A DNA stretch of 27,616 nucleotides from an uncultured Eubacteriales bacterium (GTDB lineage Bacteria; Bacillota; Clostridia; Peptostreptococcales; Anaerovoracaceae). Below, piece after piece: positions 8,720-15,341 of the stretch. Every line of letters starts with the position of its first letter. Position 1 is the first letter of the stretch. The notes below the pieces were generated by a model. The model saw nothing but the letters and a program-made list of their open reading frames with translations. It was not told the DNA's origin and searched no databases. The translations under genes and the position numbers were made by a program. The stretch lies in NCBI GenBank assembly GCA_902797405.1, contig CADBSP010000155.1:1-27616 (forward strand), given 5' to 3'.

Positions 8720-8761
8720 GCGTTAATATTTTATAAATTTCCCCTTACTATCCCCTTACTT

Positions 8762-9850
8762 TTACCTTACAATATTAACAGAACCATTGGAAACACTATA
8801 TATTGTTGCCTTTTCTATTCTTCCAAGAACACTCTTATCTATGTCTGTTGTTGTAATGAATAGTTGATTTTTACTCAGAGTTTTTATTAAAAATTCCTGT
8901 CTCTTTAAATCCAATTCACTCATAACATCATCCAATAATAAAATTGCGTCCTCTTCTGTTTCTTCTTTTATCAATGATAGTTCTGCTAATTTTAATGATA
9001 ATGCGCAGGTTCTTTGTTGTCCCTGTGATCCAAAACTTCTCATATCTATCCCGTTTACGAAAAATCCTAAATCGTCTCTGTGGGGTCCTACAGATGTTGT
9101 TCTATTCTCTATGTCTTTTTCTCTTTTTTCCTTTAACTTTCCAAAAATAATATCTTCTTCGACATTTGGTTCATATTTTATAGCTATATTTTCCTCACCG
9201 TCTGTAATACCATTATGTATTTCTGAACTTATCTCACTCAATTTTTTTACAAAACTTCTTCTGTATTTTATAATATTTGATCCGTAATTAACAATTTGTT
9301 CATCCCAAATATCAAGCATATCTAAATTTATATCTTTTTCCTTTAAATAGTTATTTCTTTGCTTTAATGCCCTTCTATAATTTGAATAATTATCATAATA
9401 TGAAGGAGATATTTGGCATAATTCTCTATCAAGAAACCTTCTTCTTTTCTCCGGCTCTTCTTTTACTAATTTTAAATCTTCCGGAGAAAAAATAACAATT
9501 AGTATATTTTTTATTAGTTCAGACGTCTTATATAGGTTCTTTTTGTCCTTTTTTATTCTTTTTATAACAGAATTACTACCTTTTTTCTCTAATTCTATTT
9601 CTACTTCAATATTAAAGTCGTTTTTTTCCGCAAAAACCTTAATAAAAGACGCATTTTTATCAAATTTTATTAATTCTCTATCATTGGGAGTTCTAAATGA
9701 TTTACCCATTGAAGAAATATAAATAGCTTCAATGAGATTGGTTTTTCCCTGGGCATTATGACCCATAATAAGATTAACCCCTTCATCGAAGCTTAAATTT
9801 AAATAATCGTAGTTTCTATAATTCTTTAATTCAATATTTTTTATCTTCAT
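8762..9850 (-). CDS. recF: DNA replication and repair protein RecF
   Basis: A 362-residue SMC-like ATPase that helps load RecA at gaps, acting with RecO and RecR. The Walker A motif is GHNAQGKTNLIEA near residue 30. The ABC signature is FGSQGQQRT, and Walker B with the D-loop is AILLLDDVMSELD. Other RecF blocks are YRNYDYLNLSF at the N-terminus and TSVGPHRDDLGFFVNG. Its ATG overlaps the dnaN stop (ATGA), showing translational coupling. The small S4-domain gene that sits between dnaN and recF in Bacillus is absent. Its coding sequence looks clearly more AT-rich than gyrA/gyrB, with many AAA, AAT, ATA and TTA codons. Confidence 0.97.
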   Translation of the reverse strand: MKIKNIELKNYRNYDYLNLSFDEGVNLIMGHNAQGKTNLIEAIYISSMGKSFRTPNDRELIKFDKNASFIKVFAEKNDFNIEVEIELEKKGSNSVIKRIKKDKKNLYKTSELIKNILIVIFSPEDLKLVKEEPEKRRRFLDRELCQISPSYYDNYSNYRRALKQRNNYLKEKDINLDMLDIWDEQIVNYGSNIIKYRRSFVKKLSEISSEIHNGITDGEENIAIKYEPNVEEDIIFGKLKEKREKDIENRTTSVGPHRDDLGFFVNGIDMRSFGSQGQQRTCALSLKLAELSLIKEETEEDAILLLDDVMSELDLKRQEFLIKTLSKNQLFITTTDIDKSVLGRIEKATIYSVSNGSVNIVR

Positions 9851-10941
9851 ATCCTTACAGGAAGAACTAAGTAGGTGTAATTATCTCCATCTACAGGAGT
9901 TATCACACAAGGAGTGATAGGTGTATTCATATTTAAAATTAATTCTTCATCGTTAATAACCTTTAATACATCTATCATATATCTAGCATTAAATCCAATA
10001 TTTATATTATCTCCATCTTTATCTATAAGAACATCTTCTATAGATCCACCTTCTTCTGAATTAGAGCTAACTGTTAGTATTCTATCATTTGCGCTTATTT
10101 TTATTAGATTATTCTTACCTTCTGTCATGATAGATGCTCTTTCTATAGCATTTATCAATTCTTCTTTCATTACTTTTATTTTTATAGGTGAATCTTTAGG
10201 AATAATGTCATTATACTTAATAAACTCTCCTGCTATCATTCTTAAAGAAATTTTTGCATCATCTATTTTTATAAGAATACCCTTGTCATCATATACAAAT
10301 TCTACTTCTTCACTATCAACTTCTGAGAAAATCTTATTTACTTCGTTTATTAACCTGGAAGAAATAATAAATTTATCCTCTTTTTCTGTTTTTGTTTCCT
10401 CTTTATTGATTGCCATTCTAAATCCATCAATAGCAACTGTTTTAATTTGATTTTTTGATAGCTCTATTAAAACTCCGGAAAGAACACCCTTTGTCTGATC
10501 GATACTTGCAGCAAATGAGGTGTTTTTTATCATTTTGGAAAGTTTGTCTTTTTCTAATATTACAACTTCCTTGTTTGAATCATCCGTTTTTATTACAGGA
10601 AACTCGCTTCCTTCCATTCCAACTATAGAAGCATTGGAGTTTCTACATTTAACATTTATATTACTTATATCTGATGATATTTCTATGTCGTCATTTGGTA
10701 ACTTTCTTATAAGATCACTAAATATCTTATATGGAACAACTATATTTCCATCTTCTTTACCTTCTACTTCCATAGAAATCTCTATAGTTATATCCATATC
10801 GGAAGATGTCATTTTTAATTTGTTTCCCTCTAATTCCATCAAAAATCCTTTTAATGTAGGAATTGTTGTTCTAACACTAACAGCTTTAGAAATAATATTT
10901 AACTTTTTTATTAATTCCTGCTGATTACAAACAAATTTCAT
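9847..10941 (-). CDS. dnaN: DNA polymerase III beta subunit (sliding clamp)
   Basis: A 364-residue protein that forms the dimeric ring clamp tethering the replicative polymerase to DNA. The three clamp repeats are recognisable: the N-terminus FVCNQQELIKKLNIISKAVS with TIPTLKGFLMEL, a middle repeat with TKGVLSGVLIEL and AIDGFRMAINKE, and the C-terminal repeat ending TPCVITPVDGDNYTYLVLPV. The final TPV..YLVLP block is the family's C-terminal signature. ATG 10941 has the ribosome site GGAGG. A promoter with adjacent DnaA boxes lies upstream. It overlaps recF by 4 bp. Composition is AT-rich, with many Lys, Ile, Asn, Asp, Glu and Ser residues. Confidence 0.97.
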   Translation of the reverse strand: MKFVCNQQELIKKLNIISKAVSVRTTIPTLKGFLMELEGNKLKMTSSDMDITIEISMEVEGKEDGNIVVPYKIFSDLIRKLPNDDIEISSDISNINVKCRNSNASIVGMEGSEFPVIKTDDSNKEVVILEKDKLSKMIKNTSFAASIDQTKGVLSGVLIELSKNQIKTVAIDGFRMAINKEETKTEKEDKFIISSRLINEVNKIFSEVDSEEVEFVYDDKGILIKIDDAKISLRMIAGEFIKYNDIIPKDSPIKIKVMKEELINAIERASIMTEGKNNLIKISANDRILTVSSNSEEGGSIEDVLIDKDGDNINIGFNARYMIDVLKVINDEELILNMNTPITPCVITPVDGDNYTYLVLPVRI

Positions 10942-10967
10942 AATTTAATCCTCCGCCATCTTCTTTA

Positions 10968-10996
10968 TATATAATTTAATATAATAATATTTGTAA
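10968..10996 (-). promoter_or_regulatory. Predicted dnaN promoter
   Basis: On the minus strand a -35 box TTACAA (10991-10996) and a -10 box TATATA (10968-10973) are separated by 17 bp. The surroundings are AT-rich, which raises the chance of coincidence. Two DnaA boxes lie 7 bp upstream of the -35 box. Confidence 0.5.
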
Positions 10997-11003
10997 TAAG
11001 TAC

Positions 11004-11021
11004 TGTGGATAATGTGGATAA
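11004..11021 (-). promoter_or_regulatory. Two tandem DnaA boxes between dnaA and dnaN
   Basis: Two perfect copies of TGTGGATAA (11004-11012 and 11013-11021) lie head to tail with no spacer; on the minus strand they read TTATCCACA. They sit just upstream of the predicted dnaN promoter. In many Firmicutes the origin is split into parts upstream and downstream of dnaA, so this may be the second part of oriC or a site for DnaA control of dnaN. Confidence 0.85.
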
Positions 11022-11099
11022 GTCTTTTAATAATTCAAAAATGCCACTTTTTTATCCTTATTTTTGCTTTTAATAATCGATTTTCTTATGTTAATTATT

Positions 11100-12461
11100 C
11101 TATAAAAGGCTTATACTTTCTTTTATTTCTTTAATTGTTTCTCTTAAGCTATCGTCTATAGAAATCTCTTCCTCTATCTTATCACATGCATGCTTTACTG
11201 TAGAATAATGTTTATTTCCAAAAATACTACCTATTCTTGGTAAGGAATAATCAGTCATTGTTCTGCAAAGAAACATTGCAACCTGTCTAGGATAAGCAAA
11301 ATCGGCTCTTCTGGAAGATGAATCTATATCGGAAACCTTGATATTATAGTATTTCGCAACTGCAGATTTAATTTTCTGTGGAGTTACGCTGCTTCCGTCC
11401 TTTACAATATCTTTAAGAAGCATTTTTGCAAAAGGAAGAGACGGTTTTTGGCCAACTTCTCTGGAAATATTAACTACTGTTGTGAAATAACCTTCTAGTG
11501 TTCTTATATTATCTTTATTTTTATCAGCTATAAACTCTATTACTTCCTTTATCTCATCGCTCATCTCAATATTCATAAGTTCTGCCTTTTTTTGAAGGAT
11601 AGCGACTCTCATTTCGTAATCCGGAGCATATACTCCTACGGTTGTATTCATTAAAAATCTTGATTTTAAACGTTCATCAAAAGAAGATAATTCGCTTGGG
11701 GAACGATCTCCAGATACTATTATCTGCTTATTATCCTGAAGAAGTGAATCAAATGTAAAGAAGAATTCGTCCTGCGTTTTTACTTTGTCTTCCAAAAATT
11801 GAATATCGTCTATTAGAAGAACATCAGCCTTTCTATACTTATCTTTAAATTCATACTGCTTTTTGGTCTGAAGAGATTTAATAAAGTCGTTGGTAAAAGT
11901 CTCTGCGGATACGTAAAGAACCTTAATATCCTGGTTATTCTCCAAAAGATAAATACCTATTGCATTCAAAAGATGAGTTTTACCCAGACCGGAATTTCCG
12001 TAAACAAAAAGGGGATTGTAAACATCCGAAGGGGAATCTGCAACAGCCTTACAAACAGCAGCTGCTACATTATTACAATCTCCAACAATGAAATTATCGA
12101 ATGTTAAGTTAGGATCAAACATCCTCATATCCCTGAATATAGGGTCACTAAAAGAAGTGAATGAAGGGGCTTCATCATCCGTTAACACTCGAGGCTTTTC
12201 TCTGTATTCCGAAGAATTTTTGATTACTACCTTATATTCCTGATTTAAAATACTTGTAAAGGCTTCTGCAAAAAGGTGTGAATAGCGTCGTTTTACAACG
12301 TTTACAACCATTTCTTTTGAAGCTTCTAAATAGGCAATAGGTGGTTTTTCAGTTATTTCTTTTAATCGCACAGGGGATATAAATGTGCTGTAGGTTGGGC
12401 CATTTACCTTAGTTGAAATATAGGCAAGAACTTCGGCCCATAGTTCATTCTTATTATCCAA
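11100..12461 (-). CDS. dnaA: Chromosomal replication initiator DnaA (TTG start)
   Basis: A 453-residue AAA+ initiator that binds DnaA boxes and opens the origin. Domain I is at 1-80 (ELWAEVLAYISTKVNGPTY) and a short linker follows. The AAA+ domain has Walker A GNSGLGKTHLLNA (155-167), Walker B VLLIDDIQFL (214-223), the arginine-finger block RLKSRF (264-269) and sensor II RTLEG. Domain IV is at 370-430. The start is TTG 12461: AAGGAG lies 6 bases before it and no in-frame ATG occurs until residue 51. Odd: the recognition motif usually reading GGRDHTTVxHA is GNKHYSTVKHA (415-425), so the Asp-His-Thr trio is His-Tyr-Ser. The Arg of PRQ (392), T421 and H424 are kept. Divergent from rpmH across the origin. 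Confidence 0.96.
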   Translation of the reverse strand: MDNKNELWAEVLAYISTKVNGPTYSTFISPVRLKEITEKPPIAYLEASKEMVVNVVKRRYSHLFAEAFTSILNQEYKVVIKNSSEYREKPRVLTDDEAPSFTSFSDPIFRDMRMFDPNLTFDNFIVGDCNNVAAAVCKAVADSPSDVYNPLFVYGNSGLGKTHLLNAIGIYLLENNQDIKVLYVSAETFTNDFIKSLQTKKQYEFKDKYRKADVLLIDDIQFLEDKVKTQDEFFFTFDSLLQDNKQIIVSGDRSPSELSSFDERLKSRFLMNTTVGVYAPDYEMRVAILQKKAELMNIEMSDEIKEVIEFIADKNKDNIRTLEGYFTTVVNISREVGQKPSLPFAKMLLKDIVKDGSSVTPQKIKSAVAKYYNIKVSDIDSSSRRADFAYPRQVAMFLCRTMTDYSLPRIGSIFGNKHYSTVKHACDKIEEEISIDDSLRETIKEIKESISLL

Positions 12462-12565
12462 AGTTCTCTCCTTAAAATTTTATAGGGGTGAAACCTATTT
12501 TACAAAAGGATTTATCCTAAAGCAAGAGGAAATATAAGGAAAATTATTAAAAGTTATACGTATAG

Positions 12566-12574
12566 TTATCCACA
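12566..12574 (+). promoter_or_regulatory. DnaA box 1
   Basis: An exact match to TTATCCACA. With base 12565 its first part also forms an inverted repeat with 12580-12586 (GTTATCC / GGATAAC, 8-base spacer). Confidence 0.9.
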
Positions 12575-12587
12575 TATAAGGATAACT

Positions 12588-12596
12588 TTATCCACA
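12588..12596 (+). promoter_or_regulatory. DnaA box 2
   Basis: An exact match to TTATCCACA in the same orientation as box 1, 22 bp downstream (about two helical turns). Confidence 0.9.
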
Positions 12597-12640
12597 ATAA
12601 AGAAAAGATTAAGAAAAATCAACAAAAAATAAAGAATTTG

Positions 12641-12670
12641 TTGACATAACTATGGATAATATTATAGAAT
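12641..12670 (+). promoter_or_regulatory. Predicted rpmH promoter
   Basis: A perfect -35 box TTGACA (12641-12646) and a -10 box TAGAAT (12665-12670) are separated by 18 bp; TATAGA at 12663-12668 with 16 bp is an alternative. The predicted start lies about 60 bp before rpmH. A near-consensus DnaA box (12651-12659) falls in the spacer, so DnaA could affect this promoter. Confidence 0.65.
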
Positions 12671-12688
12671 AACTGCGTATGTGCAGTT
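12671..12688 (+). promoter_or_regulatory. Perfect inverted repeat at rpmH leader start
   Basis: AACTGC and GCAGTT flank a 6-base spacer, directly after the predicted -10 box. It could be an operator or, if transcription starts slightly upstream, a 5' hairpin. Function unknown. Confidence 0.4.
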
Positions 12689-12737
12689 GAAATTTAGACT
12701 GCACCGAGGAAATTACAAAGATAGGAGGTAATTCGAA

Positions 12738-12872
12738 ATGAAAAGAACTTTCCAGCCAAAGAATAGGCAGAGAATGAAGGAACATGGCTTCAGAAAAAGA
12801 ATGAAGACAAAGAATGGCAGAAACGTTATTAAGAGAAGAAGACTTAAGGGAAGAAAGAGACTTTCTGCATAG
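12738..12872 (+). CDS. rpmH: Large ribosomal subunit protein bL34
   Basis: A 44-residue, very basic ribosomal protein. It begins MKRTFQPKNRQR, has the core HGFRKRMKTKNGRNVIKRRR and ends LKGRKRLSA, all typical of bL34. The length matches the family. ATG 12738 is preceded by AGGAGGT (12724-12730) at good spacing. It is the first gene of the rightward group, directly after oriC, and is followed 39 bp later by rnpA, the usual order. Confidence 0.98.
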   Translation: MKRTFQPKNRQRMKEHGFRKRMKTKNGRNVIKRRRLKGRKRLSA

Positions 12873-12911
12873 TTTTTGCTTGGCAAATTTGGCAGTTTAA
12901 TTGATTTATTC

Positions 12912-13244
12912 ATGTTAAACGAAAAAATTCTTAGAAAAAAGGCGGACTTTGATAGAATTTATAAAAAGGGGAAGTCTGCCGGGGATAGGTATGTTGTGGT
13001 CTTTGTTAGGCCCAACGGGAGAGAGATTGTAAGAACAGCGTTTCTCGCCAGTAAAAAAGTTGGAAACAGCGTGGAGAGAAATCGCGCCAGACGCCTGATG
13101 AAAGAAAGCTATAGGCTTTCCCTTGCTAAAAGGCTGAAAGGTATTGACATAGTATTCATAGCAAGGAACACGATCAAAGACAAGAAACAAAAAGAGGTAG
13201 AGCGTTCTATGAACGCAGCATTGACAAAGGTCGGTATTCTTTAA
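12912..13244 (+). CDS. rnpA: Ribonuclease P protein component
   Basis: A 110-residue basic protein that binds the catalytic RNase P RNA and helps it cut the 5' leader from precursor tRNAs. The N-terminus LRKKADFDRIYKKGKS, the RNR motif block VERNRARRLMKESYRL and the central IDIVFIARN match the family. ATG 12912 is chosen because the homologous region begins there. A TTG at 12876 in the same frame would add 12 residues that look unlike the family and has no ribosome site. The site before ATG 12912 is itself weak, so translation may depend on rpmH. It lies 8 bp before yidD. Confidence 0.95.
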   Translation: MLNEKILRKKADFDRIYKKGKSAGDRYVVVFVRPNGREIVRTAFLASKKVGNSVERNRARRLMKESYRLSLAKRLKGIDIVFIARNTIKDKKQKEVERSMNAALTKVGIL

Positions 13245-13252
13245 TTAAAGAA

Positions 13253-13483
13253 ATGAGATATATTAGCAAACTTTTTAGCGGAATCATGATTTTGATGATA
13301 CGTTTCTATCAAAAATTCATTTCTCCACTATTACCAAGTACATGTCGATATTATCCGACGTGCTCCACCTACTTCATCCAAGCCCTTCAAAAATACGGAG
13401 TTTTCAAGGGTAGTTTTTTGGGAATCAAGCGTATATTAAGATGTCACCCGGGAAGCCCCGGAGGTTACGACCCGTTGGTTTAA
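13253..13483 (+). CDS. yidD: Membrane protein insertion efficiency factor YidD
   Basis: A 76-residue protein with the family signature: FYQKFISPLLPSTCRYYPTC near the N-terminus, followed by YFIQALQKYG and RILRCHPGSPGGYDP. The conserved cysteines (TCRYYPTCS and RCHP) are present. YidD is a small membrane-associated protein with an amphipathic N-terminal helix that helps YidC-dependent insertion. The gene sits between rnpA and yidC in its conserved place. Confidence 0.96.
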   Translation: MRYISKLFSGIMILMIRFYQKFISPLLPSTCRYYPTCSTYFIQALQKYGVFKGSFLGIKRILRCHPGSPGGYDPLV

Positions 13484-13499
13484 CGGAGGATTTTTAGTT

Positions 13500-14237
13500 A
13501 TGTTGAGCTTTTTAGCAAAGCCGTTCGGGTTAATACTACAGTTTTTGTATAGCATAATTGGAAGCTATGGTCTTTCTATTGTGATTCTTTCGGCTGTCAT
13601 CAGATTGGCTATGTATCCTGTTTACAAGAAACAAATAGTCAGCACATCTGATATGTCCGAGTTCTCCAAGAAGAGCCAGGAAATCCAGAAAAAATATGCA
13701 AACGACAGGGAAATGATGAATCAAAAGATGGCAGAGCTCCAGAAGGAGACAGGATATAATCCTGCCAGCGGATGTCTTCCTATCTTGATTCAGATGGTAG
13801 TTATTTCAGGACTTTTCGTGCTCCTCAGATATCCACTCAATTATATCCAGGAAGAGAGCATGGTATTTGCAGTACATGAAAGTTTCCTTTGGATGAAGGA
13901 CCTTAGTCAGCCTGATCCATGGATTCTGCCGATTCTTTCAGGTATAGCCACCTTCATTTCCTTTAATATGACTGCACAGAATCCGCTTAATGCAGGAGGC
14001 GCAAGCAACCCGACAACGAAGCTTATGAAATATGTTTTCCCGGTCATGATTATGTGGCTGGCACATTCATATCCTGCAGGTATTGCAATTTATTGGTTCA
14101 TAAGCCAATTTGCACAGATCTTCTTTAACCTGAGATTTAACAAGCTAAGAAAAGAGATGCAAGAAGAAAAGGAAAAAGAAGAAAGAAAAGAAGCGAGAGC
14201 AAAGGAAAAAGCAAAGAAGGCTAAGAAACAAGCCTAA
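13500..14237 (+). CDS. yidC: Membrane protein insertase YidC (Oxa1 family)
   Basis: A 245-residue insertase of the Gram-positive type. The protein opens almost directly with a membrane helix (LILQFLYSIIGSYGLSIVIL). The essential positive residue of the hydrophilic groove is R35 in VIRLAMYPVYKKQ. A charged cytoplasmic hairpin (about 45-80) with coiled-coil character follows. Further helices lie around LPILIQMVVISGLFVLL, WILPILSGIATFI, YVFPVMIMWL and GIAIYWFISQFAQIFF. The C-terminal tail is strongly basic and Lys/Glu-rich, as in ribosome-binding tails. There is no lipobox signal peptide, unlike Bacillus SpoIIIJ. ATG 13500 has GGAGGA at good spacing. Confidence 0.96.
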   Translation: MLSFLAKPFGLILQFLYSIIGSYGLSIVILSAVIRLAMYPVYKKQIVSTSDMSEFSKKSQEIQKKYANDREMMNQKMAELQKETGYNPASGCLPILIQMVVISGLFVLLRYPLNYIQEESMVFAVHESFLWMKDLSQPDPWILPILSGIATFISFNMTAQNPLNAGGASNPTTKLMKYVFPVMIMWLAHSYPAGIAIYWFISQFAQIFFNLRFNKLRKEMQEEKEKEERKEARAKEKAKKAKKQA

Positions 14238-14277
14238 GAAAAAAGAAGGAAAGAAAACCTTTGAGGTAAAATAGAAT

Positions 14278-15234
14278 ATGAAGAAAAGACAAAATAGAAT
14301 GCCCATCAGAAGGATGCCGGAAATGGAGGTTTTGGATTCTATAGAGAGATGGGGAAACGATGTAGAAACTGCAGTAAAACTCGCATTGGAAGAACTGAAG
14401 GCAGACATCGAAGAAGTTGAAGTTGAAGTCTTAGAAGAACCTTCCAGAGGATTCTTTGGAATCGGTGCTAAACTTGCAAAAGTAAAAGTAAGCAAAAAAG
14501 CAAAAGCTCTTCCCGAGGAAGAAATAATAGAAGCCCCAAAAAGAAAAGAAAGAGGCCCTATTAGAAAAGAAGAACTCACGGAAGAAGAAAAAGCAAGCTA
14601 CGGAAATATAAAGAAGGAAAAAGAGTCCAAGGGTAATTCCGACAGAAGGAATAAGAAAAATCATCATAAGGATCACCAAAAGGACAATAAAAAAGAAAAC
14701 CACAAAGATAATTTAGAAGAGAACCTAACCGAGAATAAAAAAGAAGAAGCAATAACACCTGCAGTAGACAGGGCAAGTCTTGCTTTGATAGAAGAAAATA
14801 ATGAAGGCTTGGTATTCCTTCAGAATATAAGCAAGGAGATGGGTCTGGATATCAATATCGAAGGAAGAACGGACGGAAAAGATATGTTCTTCTTTATCGA
14901 CGGAAAAGATTCAGGAACTATTATCGGTAAGCGTGGAGCCACACTTGATGCTATTCAGTATCTTACAAGCCTGGTGGTAAACAAGGAAGGAAATGAATAC
15001 ACCAGAGTAGTGGTAGATGCAGAAAACTATAGAGCAAAGAGAGAAAAATCTCTGGAGAAATTAGCTCTTCGATTAGCGGATAAGGTTGCGAGAACCAAAC
15101 GCAGTTACAAACTGGAGCCTATGAACCCTTATGAAAGAAAAGTGATTCATGCTACTCTCCAAAACGATAAGAGAATAGTCACCAGAAGTGAGGGCCAGGA
15201 TCCTTCTCGTCGCGTGATTATCGAAGTAAAATAA
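14278..15234 (+). CDS. jag: RNA-binding protein Jag/KhpB (Jag_N, KH and R3H domains)
   Basis: A 318-residue RNA-binding protein, partner of KhpA and linked to cell elongation and small-RNA biology in Gram-positives. The Jag_N domain spans about residues 12-80, with the signature EEPSRGFFGIGAKLAKVKV. A long low-complexity linker (about 85-165) is rich in Lys, Glu, Asn and His. A KH domain follows with the GxxG loop IIGKRGATLDAIQYL, and an R3H domain begins RVVVDAENYRAKREK and ends DPSRRVIIEVK. ATG 14278 is the first start after GAGGT; ATG 14299 is a possible alternative. It follows yidC by 40 bp, the usual order, and ends just before a terminator. Confidence 0.95.
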   Translation: MKKRQNRMPIRRMPEMEVLDSIERWGNDVETAVKLALEELKADIEEVEVEVLEEPSRGFFGIGAKLAKVKVSKKAKALPEEEIIEAPKRKERGPIRKEELTEEEKASYGNIKKEKESKGNSDRRNKKNHHKDHQKDNKKENHKDNLEENLTENKKEEAITPAVDRASLALIEENNEGLVFLQNISKEMGLDINIEGRTDGKDMFFFIDGKDSGTIIGKRGATLDAIQYLTSLVVNKEGNEYTRVVVDAENYRAKREKSLEKLALRLADKVARTKRSYKLEPMNPYERKVIHATLQNDKRIVTRSEGQDPSRRVIIEVK

Positions 15235-15253
15235 AGAGATGAAGAATGCTAAG

Positions 15254-15289
15254 GGCCACACCTTCCAATCAGGAGGTATGGCCTTTTTT
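15254..15289 (+). terminator. Rho-independent terminator after jag
   Basis: The 10-bp arms GGCCACACCT (15254-15263) and AGGTATGGCC (15274-15283) pair with a single C-A mismatch and are followed by six T residues. It ends the rpmH-to-jag group 20 bp after the jag stop. Confidence 0.85.
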
Positions 15290-15305
15290 CTCACTACAGT
15301 TTTGT

Positions 15306-15334
15306 TTTACAATAAACTCTTTTCATAGTAAGAT
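15306..15334 (+). promoter_or_regulatory. Possible mnmE promoter
   Basis: TTTACA (15306-15311) and TAAGAT (15329-15334) are separated by 17 bp. The predicted start is within a few bases of the mnmE ATG at 15342, so the transcript would have almost no leader. This agrees with the absence of a ribosome site before mnmE. Confidence 0.4.
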
Positions 15335-15341
15335 AGAATTC

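Larger units (their letters stand above)
8391..8761. other. AT-rich intergenic region between gyrB and recF
   Basis: This 371-bp gap holds no convincing open frame. Listed separately are the recF terminator (8693-8719), a gyrB promoter (8627-8655) and an inverted repeat (8497-8541) that would form a hairpin in the gyrB leader RNA. The rest is AT-rich without visible structure. No exact DnaA box was found. Confidence 0.7.
12462..12737. other. Probable oriC (dnaA-rpmH intergenic region)
   Basis: This 276-bp AT-rich gap between divergent dnaA and rpmH has two exact DnaA boxes (12566-12574, 12588-12596) and one near match, TATGGATAA (12651-12659). It also has AT-rich stretches (about 12530-12560 and 12600-12640) that could unwind, and the rpmH promoter. 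The flanking genes are the standard oriC neighbours of Firmicutes. Coding direction and purine bias of the top strand flip here: T/C-rich to the left, A/G-rich to the right. The exact unwinding element cannot be placed by eye. Confidence 0.8.

Noticed and set aside
9914..10450. A 178-codon open frame opposite dnaN
   Set aside because: It is antisense to a certain dnaN, has no ribosome site, and its hydrophobic composition is what complementing an AT-rich Lys/Glu-rich gene produces.
12876..12911. TTG start adding 12 residues to RnpA
   Set aside because: No ribosome site, and the added residues do not resemble the RnpA N-terminus.
14145..14579. A 144-codon hydrophobic open frame opposite the yidC end and jag
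   Set aside because: Phe/Ser/Leu-rich translation is the shadow of Lys/Glu-rich coding sequence on the other strand; no start signal.
15246..15341. 32-residue N-terminal extension of MnmE
   Set aside because: It runs through the jag terminator hairpin and is unlike any MnmE; family similarity starts at ATG 15342.
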